This document shows positions 19,310-28,977 of a stretch of DNA of 64,000 nucleotides, in pieces. A model generated the notes under the pieces. The model had not been told where the DNA came from and ran no database searches. It saw nothing but the letters and a program-made list of their open reading frames with translations. Origin of the DNA: Bacteroidota bacterium (lineage in GTDB: Bacteria; Bacteroidota; Bacteroidia; Chitinophagales; Chitinophagaceae). Position 1 is the first letter of the stretch, and each line of letters begins with the position of its first letter. Both the position numbers and the translations under genes were made by a program. The stretch is from assembly GCA_018268035.1 (NCBI GenBank), contig JAFDXI010000139.1, positions 1-64,000 on the forward strand, read 5' to 3'.

Positions 19310-21283
19310 ATGAGTTCATATTTTTATTCTGATACCATTTCTAACTTTATCAATTCGTCAAGCAATGAAATATTTGGCACAATAACCCGCAATAGTGATT
19401 TTCCTGATGAACAAACTCAAAAAGGTGCATGGAATCATGAGATCAGTTTTTTAAAGAAAGTCTTAGTCAACTATAATGGAAAAATATTTTTTGAATACAC
19501 TATTCCAAGAATGGGTAGTAGAATTGATGTAGTATTGATTATTAAGAATGTAATTTTTGTAATAGAATTCAAAGTAGGAGAAAAAGATTTTTATCAAAAT
19601 GCAATAGATCAAGTTTGGGATTATGCACTTGATTTGAAAAACTTTCACGAAACCAGCCATGATAATTTAATTGCGCCAATTCTAATATGTACAGAATCAA
19701 AAAAGCCATTTGTATTTATTTCAGAAATGCCTCATAATGACAACCTTTTGTTTCCTATAAAAACAAATGGTGAAAACTTCAGCACAGTCATCAATACTGT
19801 CCTTGATTTTGCTGATGGAGAAAATATTAATATTGATACTTGGGCTAATGGTCGCTACTCTCCCACTCCCACAATTATTGAAGCAGCAATGTCATTGTAT
19901 GGTGGTCATGAGGTAGAAGAAATAGCAAGAACTGATGCATCTGCAATTAATCTATCAATAACGACTGATGCGATTTTAAAAATTATTCAACACGCTAAAT
20001 CCCAAAATAAAAAAGCAATTTGTTTTATAACCGGAGTTCCAGGCGCAGGGAAAACATTAGTTGGATTGAATATAGGTGCAAAGAATTATAAAGACAATGA
20101 AAAATCCTCTACTGTATTCCTTTCTGGTAATGGACCTTTAGTAGTAATATTACGAGAAGCACTCACAAGAGATAAATTAAAAAGAGAAAGAGAGAATGGG
20201 AACAAAATAAGAAAAGGTGAAGTTTTTAGTCAGATAAAATCGATGATTCAAAATGTTCACAACTTTCGTGACGATTGTTTACGTGATTCAACGCCACCTT
20301 TTGAACATGTTACAATTTTTGATGAAGCACAAAGAGCTTGGGATATCACACAAACAACAAACTTTATGAAGAGAAAGAAAAATCTTCCTGACTTTTCATT
20401 CTCTGAACCAGAATTTCTTATTTCTTGTATGAATAGGCATAAAGACTGGGCAGTAATAGTATGTCTTGTTGGCGGAGGTCAGGAAATCAATACTGGAGAA
20501 GCGGGTATTAGTGAATGGATTGAATCAATAAACCGTTCATTTCCTGAATGGGAAGTTTATATATCAGATAGACTGACCGACAGTGAATATGCAGCTGGTC
20601 ACTCATTAAATTTACTGGGAAAACATAAAACAGTTTTCTTCAACAAAGACTTGCATCTTTCTGTTTCGATGCGCTCATTTCGTGCTGAAAATGTTTCATT
20701 ATTTGTAAAGAATCTTTTAGATATAAATATTGAAGAAGCAAAAAAAAATTTTTTAATACTAAAAGATAAATATCCAATTGTTATTACTCGCGATTTAAAA
20801 AAAGCAAAAAATTGGCTGAAAGAAAAAGCAAGAGGTTCTGAGCGATATGGCATTGTAGTATCATCTCAGGCCATAAGACTAAAACCTTATGCAATAGATG
20901 TAAAATCACCAATGGATCCGATACATTGGTTTTTAGATGACAAAGATGATACTCGTTCTTCATATTATTTGGAGGATGTAGCAACTGAATTTCAAGTTCA
21001 GGGTTTAGAGCTGGACTGGGCCTGTGTTACATGGGATGGTGATTTTAGATATAGTCGTGGTGAATGGAAGCATTTTTCTTTTGTTGGAAGCAAATGGAAC
21101 AACATTAATAAAGATGAAAGAAAATTATACTTAAAGAATGCTTATCGTGTTTTATTAACAAGAGCTCGACAAGGCATGGTCATCGTTGTGCCTGAAGGAG
21201 AAGAAGAAGATACAACAAGAAAAGCTGAATTCTACAATGAGACTTTTGAGTACCTGAAAAATATAAATATTCCAATAATATGA
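19310..21283 (+). CDS. PD-(D/E)XK nuclease-like plus DUF2075 ATPase/helicase-like protein
   Basis: A 657-residue two-part protein. The N-terminal 120 residues carry an apparently intact PD-(D/E)XK nuclease core: D73 (GSRIDVVLI), E86-x-K88 ([11 protein letters not shown]) and a following QVWDY (from 101). The remainder is a DUF2075/SF1-like NTPase with Walker A GVPGAGKT (242-249), Walker [10 protein letters not shown] (D338, E339), and near the C-terminus the SF1 motif VI-like [19 protein letters not shown]. Such nuclease-helicase fusions occur in phage-defence settings. This one stands alone between metabolic genes, so a single-gene defence role is inference. The start has no Shine-Dalgarno. 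Confidence 0.88.
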   Translation: MSSYFYSDTISNFINSSSNEIFGTITRNSDFPDEQTQKGAWNHEISFLKKVLVNYNGKIFFEYTIPRMGSRIDVVLIIKNVIFVIEFKVGEKDFYQNAIDQVWDYALDLKNFHETSHDNLIAPILICTESKKPFVFISEMPHNDNLLFPIKTNGENFSTVINTVLDFADGENINIDTWANGRYSPTPTIIEAAMSLYGGHEVEEIARTDASAINLSITTDAILKIIQHAKSQNKKAICFITGVPGAGKTLVGLNIGAKNYKDNEKSSTVFLSGNGPLVVILREALTRDKLKRERENGNKIRKGEVFSQIKSMIQNVHNFRDDCLRDSTPPFEHVTIFDEAQRAWDITQTTNFMKRKKNLPDFSFSEPEFLISCMNRHKDWAVIVCLVGGGQEINTGEAGISEWIESINRSFPEWEVYISDRLTDSEYAAGHSLNLLGKHKTVFFNKDLHLSVSMRSFRAENVSLFVKNLLDINIEEAKKNFLILKDKYPIVITRDLKKAKNWLKEKARGSERYGIVVSSQAIRLKPYAIDVKSPMDPIHWFLDDKDDTRSSYYLEDVATEFQVQGLELDWACVTWDGDFRYSRGEWKHFSFVGSKWNNINKDERKLYLKNAYRVLLTRARQGMVIVVPEGEEEDTTRKAEFYNETFEYLKNINIPII

Positions 21284-21345
21284 AATAGTTGCATCATTAA
21301 TAGTATTATCAAATCTCCATCTCCCATACCATCTTTATAAAAACA

Positions 21346-21377
21346 AAAGGATAATATCTTCATCAATATTATCCTTT
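21346..21377. terminator. Bidirectional terminator between DUF2075 and amt
   Basis: A perfect 12-bp stem aaaggataatat (21346-21357) and atattatccttt (21366-21377) lies between the convergent genes. Confidence 0.75.
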
Positions 21378-21407
21378 AGATAAACTCTCTAAACTTTAAA
21401 ACTGTTT

Positions 21408-22793
21408 TTATACTTCTGCCAATGAAAGCCCTTCACCGGAAACAGCTATTGGGATATCCATATATTTTTCGTTGTGCTGGCTGAGGTCAAGGCCTCTCTC
21501 TTCTTCAACGGATGAAACCCTTAAAGTAACGATGAAATTAACCAGTTTAAAAATTATAAATGATGCTGCAAAGCTATAGACTGCTGCAAATACCATAGCC
21601 TTCACCTGTATAAAAAAGAAAGCTGCATTGCCATAAGCTAAACCATCATTGCCTGCGCTATTCACTGCTTTGGTTGCAAAAATACCTGTCAGCAACATGC
21701 CTACCATTCCACCAATACCATGACAGGGGAAAACATCCAGCGTATCATCCAGTGAACTTTTTGATTTGAGATATACAGCCATATTAGAAATGATCGCTGC
21801 AATAAAACCAATAAACACACTCTGTGGAATTGCCACAAAACCTGCACCTGGTGTTATTGCCACCAACCCAACAACAGCACCAATACAGAAACCGGTTACA
21901 GAAGGTTTTTTACCCCTCAATGCATCAAAAAACATCCAGGATAATCCTGCGGCTGCAGCAGCAGTATTGGTGGTAGAAAAAGCAGAGACAGCAAGTGCAT
22001 TGGCACCTAAAGCTGAACCTGCATTAAAACCAAACCATCCAAACCATAACAATCCTGTACCTATCAAAACATAAGGTATGTTTGCAGGGACTGTTTCTTT
22101 ATGCAGGATATGCATTTTTCTCGGCTTCAAAACAATTGCTCCTGCAAGGGCAGCACATCCTGCAGAAATATGTACTACAGTGCCGCCAGCAAAATCCAAT
22201 GCACCCATCTTGAATAAAAAACCATCCGGGTTCCAGCTCCAGTAAGCTAATGGTGCATATACCAGTAAACTAAATAATGCAGTGAACAATACATAAGCTG
22301 TAAACCGCATCCTTTCTGCTATTGCCCCAACAACAAGCCCTGGCGTGATAACAGCAAACATTAACTGAAACATTGAAAAAAGTGATTTGGGAATGGTAGG
22401 TGCCATAGACCAGGGCCCACCTGAGGCAACGCCTTTATACATAAAATGAGTAGAAGGTTTGCCGATAAAGCCATGCAAAATTCCGTTTACCGGACCACCA
22501 AAACATAAGCTATACCCTACTACTATCCAAAGTACACTCACTACTCCTGCGGCAACAACACTTTTCATCATTGTGGAAAGTACATTTTTCCGGTTCACCA
22601 TGCCACCATAAAAAAAGGCTAAACCAGGCGTCATTAAAAATACAAGTGCAGTGGCGACCAATATCCATGCAGTATCGGCTCCATTATAATTACCCTGGTC
22701 AAAATTGGGCAAAGTGGGTATAAACACGGTAGCAACGGCCACAATCAGCAGTACAAAAAAAGGTACTGAATTTTTTAATGTTTGTTTGCTCAT
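21408..22793 (-). CDS. amt: Ammonium transporter
   Basis: Inner-membrane ammonia channel of the Amt family with 461 residues and about 11-12 helices. The N-terminus has a hydrophobic segment and then the signature region NGADTAWILVATALVFLMTP with GLAFFYGGMVNRKNVLSTM. Conserved FDFAGG-type (LDFAGGTVVHISAG) and CHGIGGMVG segments carry the twin-histidine pore positions. A cytosolic tail of about 30 residues follows. It lies downstream of a porin gene on the same strand, separated by 178 bp that include a C8 run. No glnK/P-II gene lies next to it, unlike many amt loci. Confidence 0.97.
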   Translation of the reverse strand: MSKQTLKNSVPFFVLLIVAVATVFIPTLPNFDQGNYNGADTAWILVATALVFLMTPGLAFFYGGMVNRKNVLSTMMKSVVAAGVVSVLWIVVGYSLCFGGPVNGILHGFIGKPSTHFMYKGVASGGPWSMAPTIPKSLFSMFQLMFAVITPGLVVGAIAERMRFTAYVLFTALFSLLVYAPLAYWSWNPDGFLFKMGALDFAGGTVVHISAGCAALAGAIVLKPRKMHILHKETVPANIPYVLIGTGLLWFGWFGFNAGSALGANALAVSAFSTTNTAAAAAGLSWMFFDALRGKKPSVTGFCIGAVVGLVAITPGAGFVAIPQSVFIGFIAAIISNMAVYLKSKSSLDDTLDVFPCHGIGGMVGMLLTGIFATKAVNSAGNDGLAYGNAAFFFIQVKAMVFAAVYSFAASFIIFKLVNFIVTLRVSSVEEERGLDLSQHNEKYMDIPIAVSGEGLSLAEV

Positions 22794-22971
22794 AACTAAA
22801 ATAATTTAATTTTTATTTATTAATTAGCTTAAATGAATACAATTTTATAAAAATTTTTTATTAATTTTTTACATATTTTATACTTTGTACATAAACTGTT
22901 CATATTTTATTACATATTATTATTTATAATATTTTAAACTATAAAAAATCACCCCCCCCTTTTGAGTTGTA

Positions 22972-24030
22972 TTAAAAATAATATGTCACAGCCAAAAGTC
23001 CGGCTAACGATGAACAGGCGTTATTGTAAGAGTGGTTTTTAAAAATAGCAGTCTTACAATTATCCAATCTTAACTCTGGGATGATTGTCAGGTTATTAAT
23101 CCTGATATTGGGGGAAATTGTAAAAGCCAGCACATCAGTACCAAAACCAAAAGCATTTTGCTCATCATCAAAATATTCACCCCTCAGTGTTACACCAAAT
23201 TTTTCGGTAGGATCTATATTAAAATACAACGCCGAGCCCCAGGAAACAGCATCATCAACACTTTCTGGTTTTAAGAATTTTACAGTACCATTATATGCTA
23301 TATTAAATTTATCACTGAATGTTTTTACCACAACCATATCAAGTTGTGTTGAATTAAAACTACCTCCGTAAGAACCCACATAATTAAGATATGCCTTCAA
23401 TTTTTCATCAGATGTCGAAGTGCTGAATTGCGCCAATCCATATTTTCTTGAAGAAAGAGTAGTAGCATTATCAGTCGGGTTTGAAACGCCTACCATCAAA
23501 GCACTTTTCTTACCCAACCCTATATCAGCCTTTATACCAGTATGTGAAAATGGACCAAACGAAAACAAATAACTCATGCTATAATTACGGTTCTGGTAAG
23601 CATCTACCAGTTCATAGCCCACATGAGTGACCCACTTGCCAAGCGAAAGTTTGAACTTATCGGAAACAGTATAACTCAGGTAAGCCTGCTTCACCGCAAA
23701 CATTGATGAATAGTCACTGTTAGCATAAGAAAACTCTTCTGCCCTTCTGCCAAATCCCAGATCAATAAATGCGCTTGCTTTTCCAAAACTATGAGCAACC
23801 TGCACACTTGCCATTCCTAACTCAAATGAGTTTTGCGAATTAGTAAAACTGGTATAGTTGTCCGTAATTTCTTTACCCTGTTCGTCTTTTGCGTTTGCAA
23901 AACCGAACCGGTAATAACCATCAACAGAACCAGTGATTGTGAGCCAACGCGATTTTACGGAATCAGTTTGACAAAATGCCCCAAAGAAAAGAAAGGTGAA
24001 GAAAGAAAGAAAAAAGATTTGTTTCGCCAT
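22972..24030 (-). CDS. Outer-membrane beta-barrel porin
   Basis: Predicted outer-membrane barrel of about 352 residues. The ATG at 24030 gives a proper signal peptide (MAKQIFFLSFFTFLFFGAFC, cleaved before QTD). The longer frame to 24084 would put 18 charged residues in front. Alternating amphipathic strands (LTITGSVDGYYRFGFA, KFKLSLGKWVTHVGYE, RINNLTIIPELRLDN) and a C-terminal aromatic (VTYYF) support a barrel. Members of this family often accompany amt in Bacteroidota, suggesting co-expression for nitrogen uptake (inference). Confidence 0.88.
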   Translation of the reverse strand: MAKQIFFLSFFTFLFFGAFCQTDSVKSRWLTITGSVDGYYRFGFANAKDEQGKEITDNYTSFTNSQNSFELGMASVQVAHSFGKASAFIDLGFGRRAEEFSYANSDYSSMFAVKQAYLSYTVSDKFKLSLGKWVTHVGYELVDAYQNRNYSMSYLFSFGPFSHTGIKADIGLGKKSALMVGVSNPTDNATTLSSRKYGLAQFSTSTSDEKLKAYLNYVGSYGGSFNSTQLDMVVVKTFSDKFNIAYNGTVKFLKPESVDDAVSWGSALYFNIDPTEKFGVTLRGEYFDDEQNAFGFGTDVLAFTISPNIRINNLTIIPELRLDNCKTAIFKNHSYNNACSSLAGLLAVTYYF

Positions 24031-24518
24031 AGCAGATGATTGTTTAAAGTGAATTAATAAAATACCTTTTCTTTCACCTGGCAAAGACGCAAAACGTTTA
24101 CTTATATTATATAATTGTTATTATTTATCTTATTAATATTTAACAACATTAAATATTTTTTCTAAATATAAAAATTATTCTTCACATATATATTTTAATA
24201 ATGTATTCGGATAACGTCTTTAAAGATAAAAATTCGGAAAACATATTTTACAATTAAATAAAATATATACCAAGTAAATATTTGTATATGTGCATATTCA
24301 TAATTTTAATTAAAATTATTTATTAATCATTATAATTTTTATTTCCTCATAACTACAAAATAATATTAAATACATATTTATTTTTGATATGCGTTTTATA
24401 AAATACAATTTTTGATATTTTATATAATTCTCAGCCTACTAAAATGAAGAAAAAAGAATAGAACTCAATTATAAAAAATGAGTTTTCTGCAAGAATAAAT
24501 TGTTCGAAGCTTAGTATT
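24031..24518. promoter_or_regulatory. AT-rich upstream region of the porin-amt unit
   Basis: About 490 bp, strongly AT-rich with many short A/T runs and no supported gene. It should contain the porin promoter. No operator could be identified. Confidence 0.35.
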
Positions 24519-24872
24519 TTAATTTGATTTCTTATGGCGATAATATAACACTCCTGCTTTTTCAATAGTCATCAATCCACCGCAACCTGCCTTTTCGAGC
24601 ATTTCATCTACCAGGTGTGCAAAAGCATTTATCTTTTCTTCGTGATCAATAATTTCAACCACTATGGGCAGGTCTTCCGATATCTCTATCCATTTAGCAG
24701 TATGTACCCTTGTGGATGCACCAAACGACATAATTCCTCTTAATACACTACATCCTGCAAGTCCTTGTTTGCGTGCAGCAAATAAAATGGCGCTGTATAA
24801 TGGTTGATGGCCAACTTTATCAGACTCCCCGATAAATATCCGAAGGAGTTTTGAATCATATTTCAGTTCCAT
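24519..24872 (-). CDS. DUF190 protein, partner of CrcB
   Basis: A 117-residue member of the DUF190 family (GlnB-like alpha/beta fold), which is typically encoded with CrcB fluoride exporters. Family features are the opening KLLRIFIGESDKVGHQPLYSAIL, the RKQGLAGCSVLRGIMSFG core, and LPIVVEIIDHEEKI. It is the last gene of a fluoride-responsive operon. Its ATG overlaps the reconstructed crcB reading frame by 10 bp, a normal spacing for translational coupling. Its biochemical role is not established. Confidence 0.93.
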   Translation of the reverse strand: MELKYDSKLLRIFIGESDKVGHQPLYSAILFAARKQGLAGCSVLRGIMSFGASTRVHTAKWIEISEDLPIVVEIIDHEEKINAFAHLVDEMLEKAGCGGLMTIEKAGVLYYRHKKSN

Positions 24873-25254
24873 ATACGATTTATTAAATTAATCATCATGA
24901 TACTTGCATGCACAGCACCAAAACCTATTACCACGCTTATTACACTATATAAAACAGGGTATAAAAACTCCCCCTCCAGTACATGCTCACATTTTCATAA
25001 GCAAATGAAGAAAAGGTAGTAAATCCACCACAAAAAACTGTAACTAAAAATAAACGGGTTGCAGGTGAAAGTATATTCCCTTTTGTTGCAATGTCATAAA
25101 TAATTCCAATGATGAAACAACCTAAAATATTCACTAATAAAGTGCCAAAAGGGAATGATGATGGGAAACGGTTTTGTATATATTGCTGAAGCAGGTAACG
25201 GGCTATACCACCTAAACAACTTCCACCACCTATTATAAATAAACTCCTGAGCAT
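24863..25254 (-). CDS. crcB: CrcB/Fluc fluoride channel with an apparent 1-nt frameshift
   Basis: Fluoride exporter of the Fluc/CrcB family. In the annotated frame it stops at 24940 after 104 residues, with the GGFTTFSSFAYENV pore motif intact but the last helix missing. Reading in another frame from about 24979 gives LEGEFLYPVLY, then SVISVVIGFGAVHA, exactly the expected fourth helix, and ends at 24863 inside the DUF190 start. One missing base near 24979-24984 (in the sequence ccagtacat) explains the break. Full length would be about 130 residues. Whether this is an assembly error, a recent mutation or recoding cannot be decided from the sequence. Upstream is a fluoride riboswitch. Confidence 0.88.
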
Positions 25255-25271
25255 AGTAAGACTTTTTATTT

Positions 25272-25335
25272 CTATGATCAGGAGTCATCAGACGCACTAT
25301 AAGTGGACGGTTAAAGGCGAACTCCATCGCCGGAT
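25272..25335 (-). promoter_or_regulatory. Fluoride riboswitch (crcB motif)
   Basis: On the minus strand the conserved GGCGATGGAGTTCGCC hairpin (plus-strand 25316-25331) is followed after about 27 bases by ATGACTCCT (plus-strand 25280-25288), both hallmarks of the crcB RNA. It ends about 20 bp before the crcB start and should switch the crcB-DUF190 operon on with fluoride. Confidence 0.93.
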
Positions 25336-25522
25336 ACTATTTTCAAAATTAATTACTCACAACCGGATTGTAAAAGAAATTTTTTTACCCTTTTATTATA
25401 ATACCTTTTCAATAGACAAATGATTTATACTTACAACAATGCTGAAAGCAACTAAATAAAAATGGTTTATTATCTTATTGTTGATTTGCAATTTCAAATA
25501 GAGCCATAGCCACTATTAATAG

Positions 25523-27106
25523 CTACCATTTATCAGCACTTGCTGTTTCTATATCCTGGATATATTTCTCAGGTATCTCACGATTAATAAGACAACCTGG
25601 CTGTAATGATGGGAATATATCTTCAAAAGTTCTTGATTCATTCATAAAGACCCTTCGGTAAATAAGAGACCTTGTGATTTGTTTATAATTATCCAGTCCT
25701 GCAGCACCCATTAACTCAACAAAACTATTCACTGTATCTTCATGATAATTGGCAACACGTTGTTTTTTATCTTCCACCACCAAACCTACCACTAAAGATG
25801 GGTTTTGAGTAGCCACTCCTGTTGGGCATTTGTTGGTATTACATTGTAAAGCCTGGATACAGCCCAAAGCCATCATCATAGCCCTCGCACTGTTACAGGC
25901 ATCTGCCCCTAAAGCCATTGCCCTGATAATATGAAAACCTGATAAAATTTTCCCGGAAGCAATCAGTTTGATGTGTTGCCTGATATTAAAACCTACCAGC
26001 ATATTTTGAACAAAAGCGAGTGCATCCATTAATGGTGTACCAACATAGTTTGAAAACTCCTGCGGTGCTGCACCGGTACCGCCTTCTCCCCCATCCACCG
26101 TAATAAAATCAGGATAAATATCCAGCTCCACCATAGCTTTACAAATTCCAATAAACTCACTTTTCCTCCCGATACATATTTTAAAACCAACTGGTTTTCC
26201 CCCTGATAAACTTCGTAATTCCTGGATAAAATGTACAAGCTCCATCGGAGTATTGAATGCACTGTGATATGGCGGTGAGAAAACAGTAGTATATGGTTTT
26301 ACATGTCGTATTGCTGCAATCTCAGGCGTATTCTTCTTTGCCGGCAAAATGCCACCATGCCCTGGCTTGGCCCCTTGCGATAATTTCAATTCAATCATTT
26401 TCACTTCAGGCCTGGTTGCATTTTTGGTAAATACTTCTGCAGAAAAATTTCCTTCCTCATCCCTGCAACCAAAATAACCTGTACCAATTTGCCAAATCAA
26501 ATCACCACCATATTTCAGGTGATGCGGACTGATGCCTCCTTCACCTGTATTATGAGCAAAACCACCAATTTTTGCACCGGCATTCAAAGCCTCAACTGCA
26601 TTCCCACTCAAAGATCCAAAACTCATAGCTGACACATTTAATACACTCGCTGAATAAGGTTGCAGGCAATCTTTATTACCAATCAATACTCTTGGATCAT
26701 GATCCAGTTTATCAAAAGATTTTGGTGCAATGGAATGACTCATCCATTCATAACCTTCATCATACACATTCAACTGCGTACCAAATGGCATTGTATCCAA
26801 TTGTTGTTTGGCCCGCTGATAAATTGTAGATCTGTCAATACGGTTGATCGGCCTTCCGTCAATATCTGATTCAATAAAATATTGATACAACTTCGGCCTT
26901 AGTGCTTCCATCCAAAAACGCATCCTTCCAAAGACAGGATATGTGCGCATGATAGCATGTTTCTTTTGCACCATATCATAAATGCCCATACCTGTTACAA
27001 ATAATACTATCCCCAATGCAATAAGCCACCATTTACTCAACAATACAGTTAAAACAGTACAAACTATTATTGCTGCAATTGCTGTTAGTACAAATCCTTT
27101 CCGCAT
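25523..27106 (-). CDS. FMN-binding glutamate synthase family protein
   Basis: A 527-residue protein with two N-terminal membrane helices (about 7-45) followed by the FMN-binding TIM barrel of the glutamate synthase large-subunit family. Typical segments are NVSAMSFGSLSGNAVEALN, GEGGISPHH, KPGHGGILPAKK, TVDGGEGGTGAAP, and CNSARAMMMALGCIQALQCN with CPTGVATQ near the end. The amidotransferase domain of true GltB is absent, so it is not a complete GOGAT. The family is widespread in Bacteroidota with unknown substrate. Single gene. Confidence 0.93.
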   Translation of the reverse strand: MRKGFVLTAIAAIIVCTVLTVLLSKWWLIALGIVLFVTGMGIYDMVQKKHAIMRTYPVFGRMRFWMEALRPKLYQYFIESDIDGRPINRIDRSTIYQRAKQQLDTMPFGTQLNVYDEGYEWMSHSIAPKSFDKLDHDPRVLIGNKDCLQPYSASVLNVSAMSFGSLSGNAVEALNAGAKIGGFAHNTGEGGISPHHLKYGGDLIWQIGTGYFGCRDEEGNFSAEVFTKNATRPEVKMIELKLSQGAKPGHGGILPAKKNTPEIAAIRHVKPYTTVFSPPYHSAFNTPMELVHFIQELRSLSGGKPVGFKICIGRKSEFIGICKAMVELDIYPDFITVDGGEGGTGAAPQEFSNYVGTPLMDALAFVQNMLVGFNIRQHIKLIASGKILSGFHIIRAMALGADACNSARAMMMALGCIQALQCNTNKCPTGVATQNPSLVVGLVVEDKKQRVANYHEDTVNSFVELMGAAGLDNYKQITRSLIYRRVFMNESRTFEDIFPSLQPGCLINREIPEKYIQDIETASADKW

Positions 27107-27491
27107 AATTGATATATATTTTTATTACAAACAAATGTATTAAATCAACCAGGAGAAAAAAATAATGAAACTCTCTGTTATAAATTTAAAATCATCTAAC
27201 CAAACCCCGAGGATGTTGCAAATTGCAGTTCAGATAAAACCAGAGTCTCCATAAAATATTTCAGCACTGTATCAGGAAATTATCAGAAGACATAATTGAT
27301 AGGTGACTTATAGCCCGTATCAAAATTTTCATTGGTTTATTTTTAATCATACCATTTTTCAATCATAATAAGAAATCTGTAATATCAATTTTTTATGAAA
27401 CAATAAAGATGTTGTTTGTAAACAGCATCAGTATTGACAATTTCAAAACTTTCAACAAACCTCCTATTCCATTTTATACAATTGAATGAAG
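27107..27491. other. Intergenic region, nothing recognised
   Basis: 385 bp of AT-rich sequence between two minus-strand genes. It should contain the promoter of the glutamate synthase-like gene. No RNA or repeat was seen. Confidence 0.4.
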
Positions 27492-27887
27492 CTAATCTTC
27501 TGATTTCAAAGTATTCAGATCGGGTAAAAAAGTAAAGATTAAAATACCTATACAAAAAAGCAATTCAAGATAAAGGCCATATCGTTTTTCAGGACATTCA
27601 CCCATAAAACAGGTAGCAAGTAAAATATAGTTACGTATAGACCAGGCAAGATTGATTGCTGCAATAAAAACATTCGCTCGTTTTACCCAAACTCTTGGGA
27701 TTAAAAAAAACAGGATCATTACAGCACCAAGGAGGATATGCATCAATCCTGGTTTACCATACAAAGTACCAGGCGCACTCATACCTGTTATGACCAGGTT
27801 TTTATCGCCGATATAACTCCAGGGCAAGTAACACACACCACATAGCAGTAAAACCACAATACAACCATATAACTGAGAATGTTTCAT
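27492..27887 (-). CDS. Small four-helix membrane protein
   Basis: A 131-residue hydrophobic protein with four likely membrane helices (about 5-22, 45-63, 70-90 and 105-125). It has a conserved-looking CFMGECPEKRYGLYLEL segment with two cysteines. I do not recognise the family. Similar small membrane proteins are common in Chitinophagaceae. It is 40 bp from the tRNA-Cys gene, in the same direction and separated from it by a strong hairpin. Confidence 0.65.
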   Translation of the reverse strand: MKHSQLYGCIVVLLLCGVCYLPWSYIGDKNLVITGMSAPGTLYGKPGLMHILLGAVMILFFLIPRVWVKRANVFIAAINLAWSIRNYILLATCFMGECPEKRYGLYLELLFCIGILIFTFLPDLNTLKSED

Positions 27888-27895
27888 CCTAAATT

Positions 27896-27925
27896 AACAT
27901 CCCCCGCTTTTGTGCGGGGGATGTT
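27896..27925 (-). terminator. Strong hairpin after tRNA-Cys
   Basis: A perfect 12-bp stem aacatcccccgc (27896-27907) and gcgggggatgtt (27914-27925) with a six-base loop lies immediately downstream of the tRNA gene. On the minus strand it is followed by aattta. Confidence 0.7.
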
Positions 27926-27927
27926 TG

Positions 27928-27998
27928 AGGTCCCGAGCAGATTCGAACTGCTGTAAAAGGTTTTGCAGACCTCTGCCTAGCCACTCGGCCACGGAACC
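27928..27998 (-). tRNA. tRNA-Cys(GCA)
   Basis: Read on the minus strand, a 71-base cloverleaf folds. The acceptor stem GGTTCCG pairs with CGGGACC, the D-arm contains GAGTGGCTAGGC, the anticodon stem encloses CTGCAAA with anticodon GCA (plus-strand 27964-27966), and the T-arm AGCAG-TTCGAAT-CTGCT follows. The discriminator is U73, the cysteine identity base. CCA is not encoded. Confidence 0.97.
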
Positions 27999-28094
27999 TT
28001 AAAAGCGGGGTGCGAAAATATAACAAACCTGCCAAGCATCAAAACTATTCAATGACAAATAAATTTTTAATATTGAGCCTTAAAATTAAGTCAA

Positions 28095-28973
28095 ATGCGT
28101 ATTCCCGAAAGCGAACTGATTCTAAATGACCGTGGAGCTGTTTATCATCTCAATCTTCTGCCAGAGGAACTTGCTCCCATTGTCATTACTGTTGGAGACC
28201 CTGGCCGTGTAGCACAGGTGAGTAAATATTTTGATACGATAGAAATAAAAAGAGAACACAGGGAGTTTGTCACGCATACCGGTATTTTAAAAAATAAACG
28301 CATTTCAGTTGTCTCTACAGGCATTGGTACAGATAACATTGATATTGTTTTCAACGAGCTGGATGCGCTTGTGAATATTGATTTTCGTGCAAGGGTTATA
28401 CTTCCCCAACTTACTTCATTAAACATTATCAGGATTGGTACATGTGGCTCACTACAGGGTTATGCACCTGAAGATAGTTTCATCGCTTCAACACACGGCC
28501 TGGGTTTAGACAATCTTTTAAACTTTTATATTCATAACAACAACGAAGAAGAAAAAAATATTCTACAACATTTCTGTGCCCATACACAACTGAATGAATT
28601 TTTCTCAAAACCATATATCGCTTCTGCTTCATCTACATTATTAAAACATTTTGTTGATGGATTCCATCATGGTATTACAGTTACCTGCCCAGGCTTTTAT
28701 GGGCCGCAAGGACGTGTATTGCGGTTGGGTTTATCCAATCCCGAACTCATAAATCATTTAACTTCGTTCCGGTTTGGTAATTACAATATTATCAATTTCG
28801 AAATGGAAACAGCAGGCATTTATGGGTTGGGAAAATTACTGGATCATCATTGTTTAAGCTTAAGTGCAGTAATTGCCAACCGTGTTGCAAAGAAATTTTC
28901 TGAAGATGCAGGCAAAACAATTGACAAGCTAATCAAAAGGACTCTAGAGATTATCACTTCCACAACTATTTAG
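28095..28973 (+). CDS. Nucleoside phosphorylase (uridine phosphorylase-like)
   Basis: A 292-residue member of the PNP/UDP phosphorylase family, probably cleaving a nucleoside to base and ribose 1-phosphate. Family motifs are the phosphate-binding IVITVGDPGRVAQVSKYF (about 28-45), VSTGIGTDNIDIVFNEL (about 74-90), RIGTCGSLQG (about 116-125) and the nucleoside-binding FEMETAGIYGLG (about 235-246). The exact base preference cannot be read. It ends 4 bp before dapF, so the two are likely co-transcribed. Confidence 0.93.
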   Translation: MRIPESELILNDRGAVYHLNLLPEELAPIVITVGDPGRVAQVSKYFDTIEIKREHREFVTHTGILKNKRISVVSTGIGTDNIDIVFNELDALVNIDFRARVILPQLTSLNIIRIGTCGSLQGYAPEDSFIASTHGLGLDNLLNFYIHNNNEEEKNILQHFCAHTQLNEFFSKPYIASASSTLLKHFVDGFHHGITVTCPGFYGPQGRVLRLGLSNPELINHLTSFRFGNYNIINFEMETAGIYGLGKLLDHHCLSLSAVIANRVAKKFSEDAGKTIDKLIKRTLEIITSTTI

Positions 28974-28977
28974 CTTT

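Noticed and set aside
22952..22959. C8 run as a phase-variable promoter
   Set aside because: It lies in a gap with no visible promoter core around it; kept only as a minor note.
24863..25254. Programmed frameshift in crcB
   Set aside because: No convincing slippery heptamer or stimulating structure at the break near 24979-24984; an indel is the simpler explanation.
25094..25327. 77-residue minus-strand frame covering the crcB leader
   Set aside because: It spans the fluoride riboswitch and is out of frame with CrcB; no family similarity.
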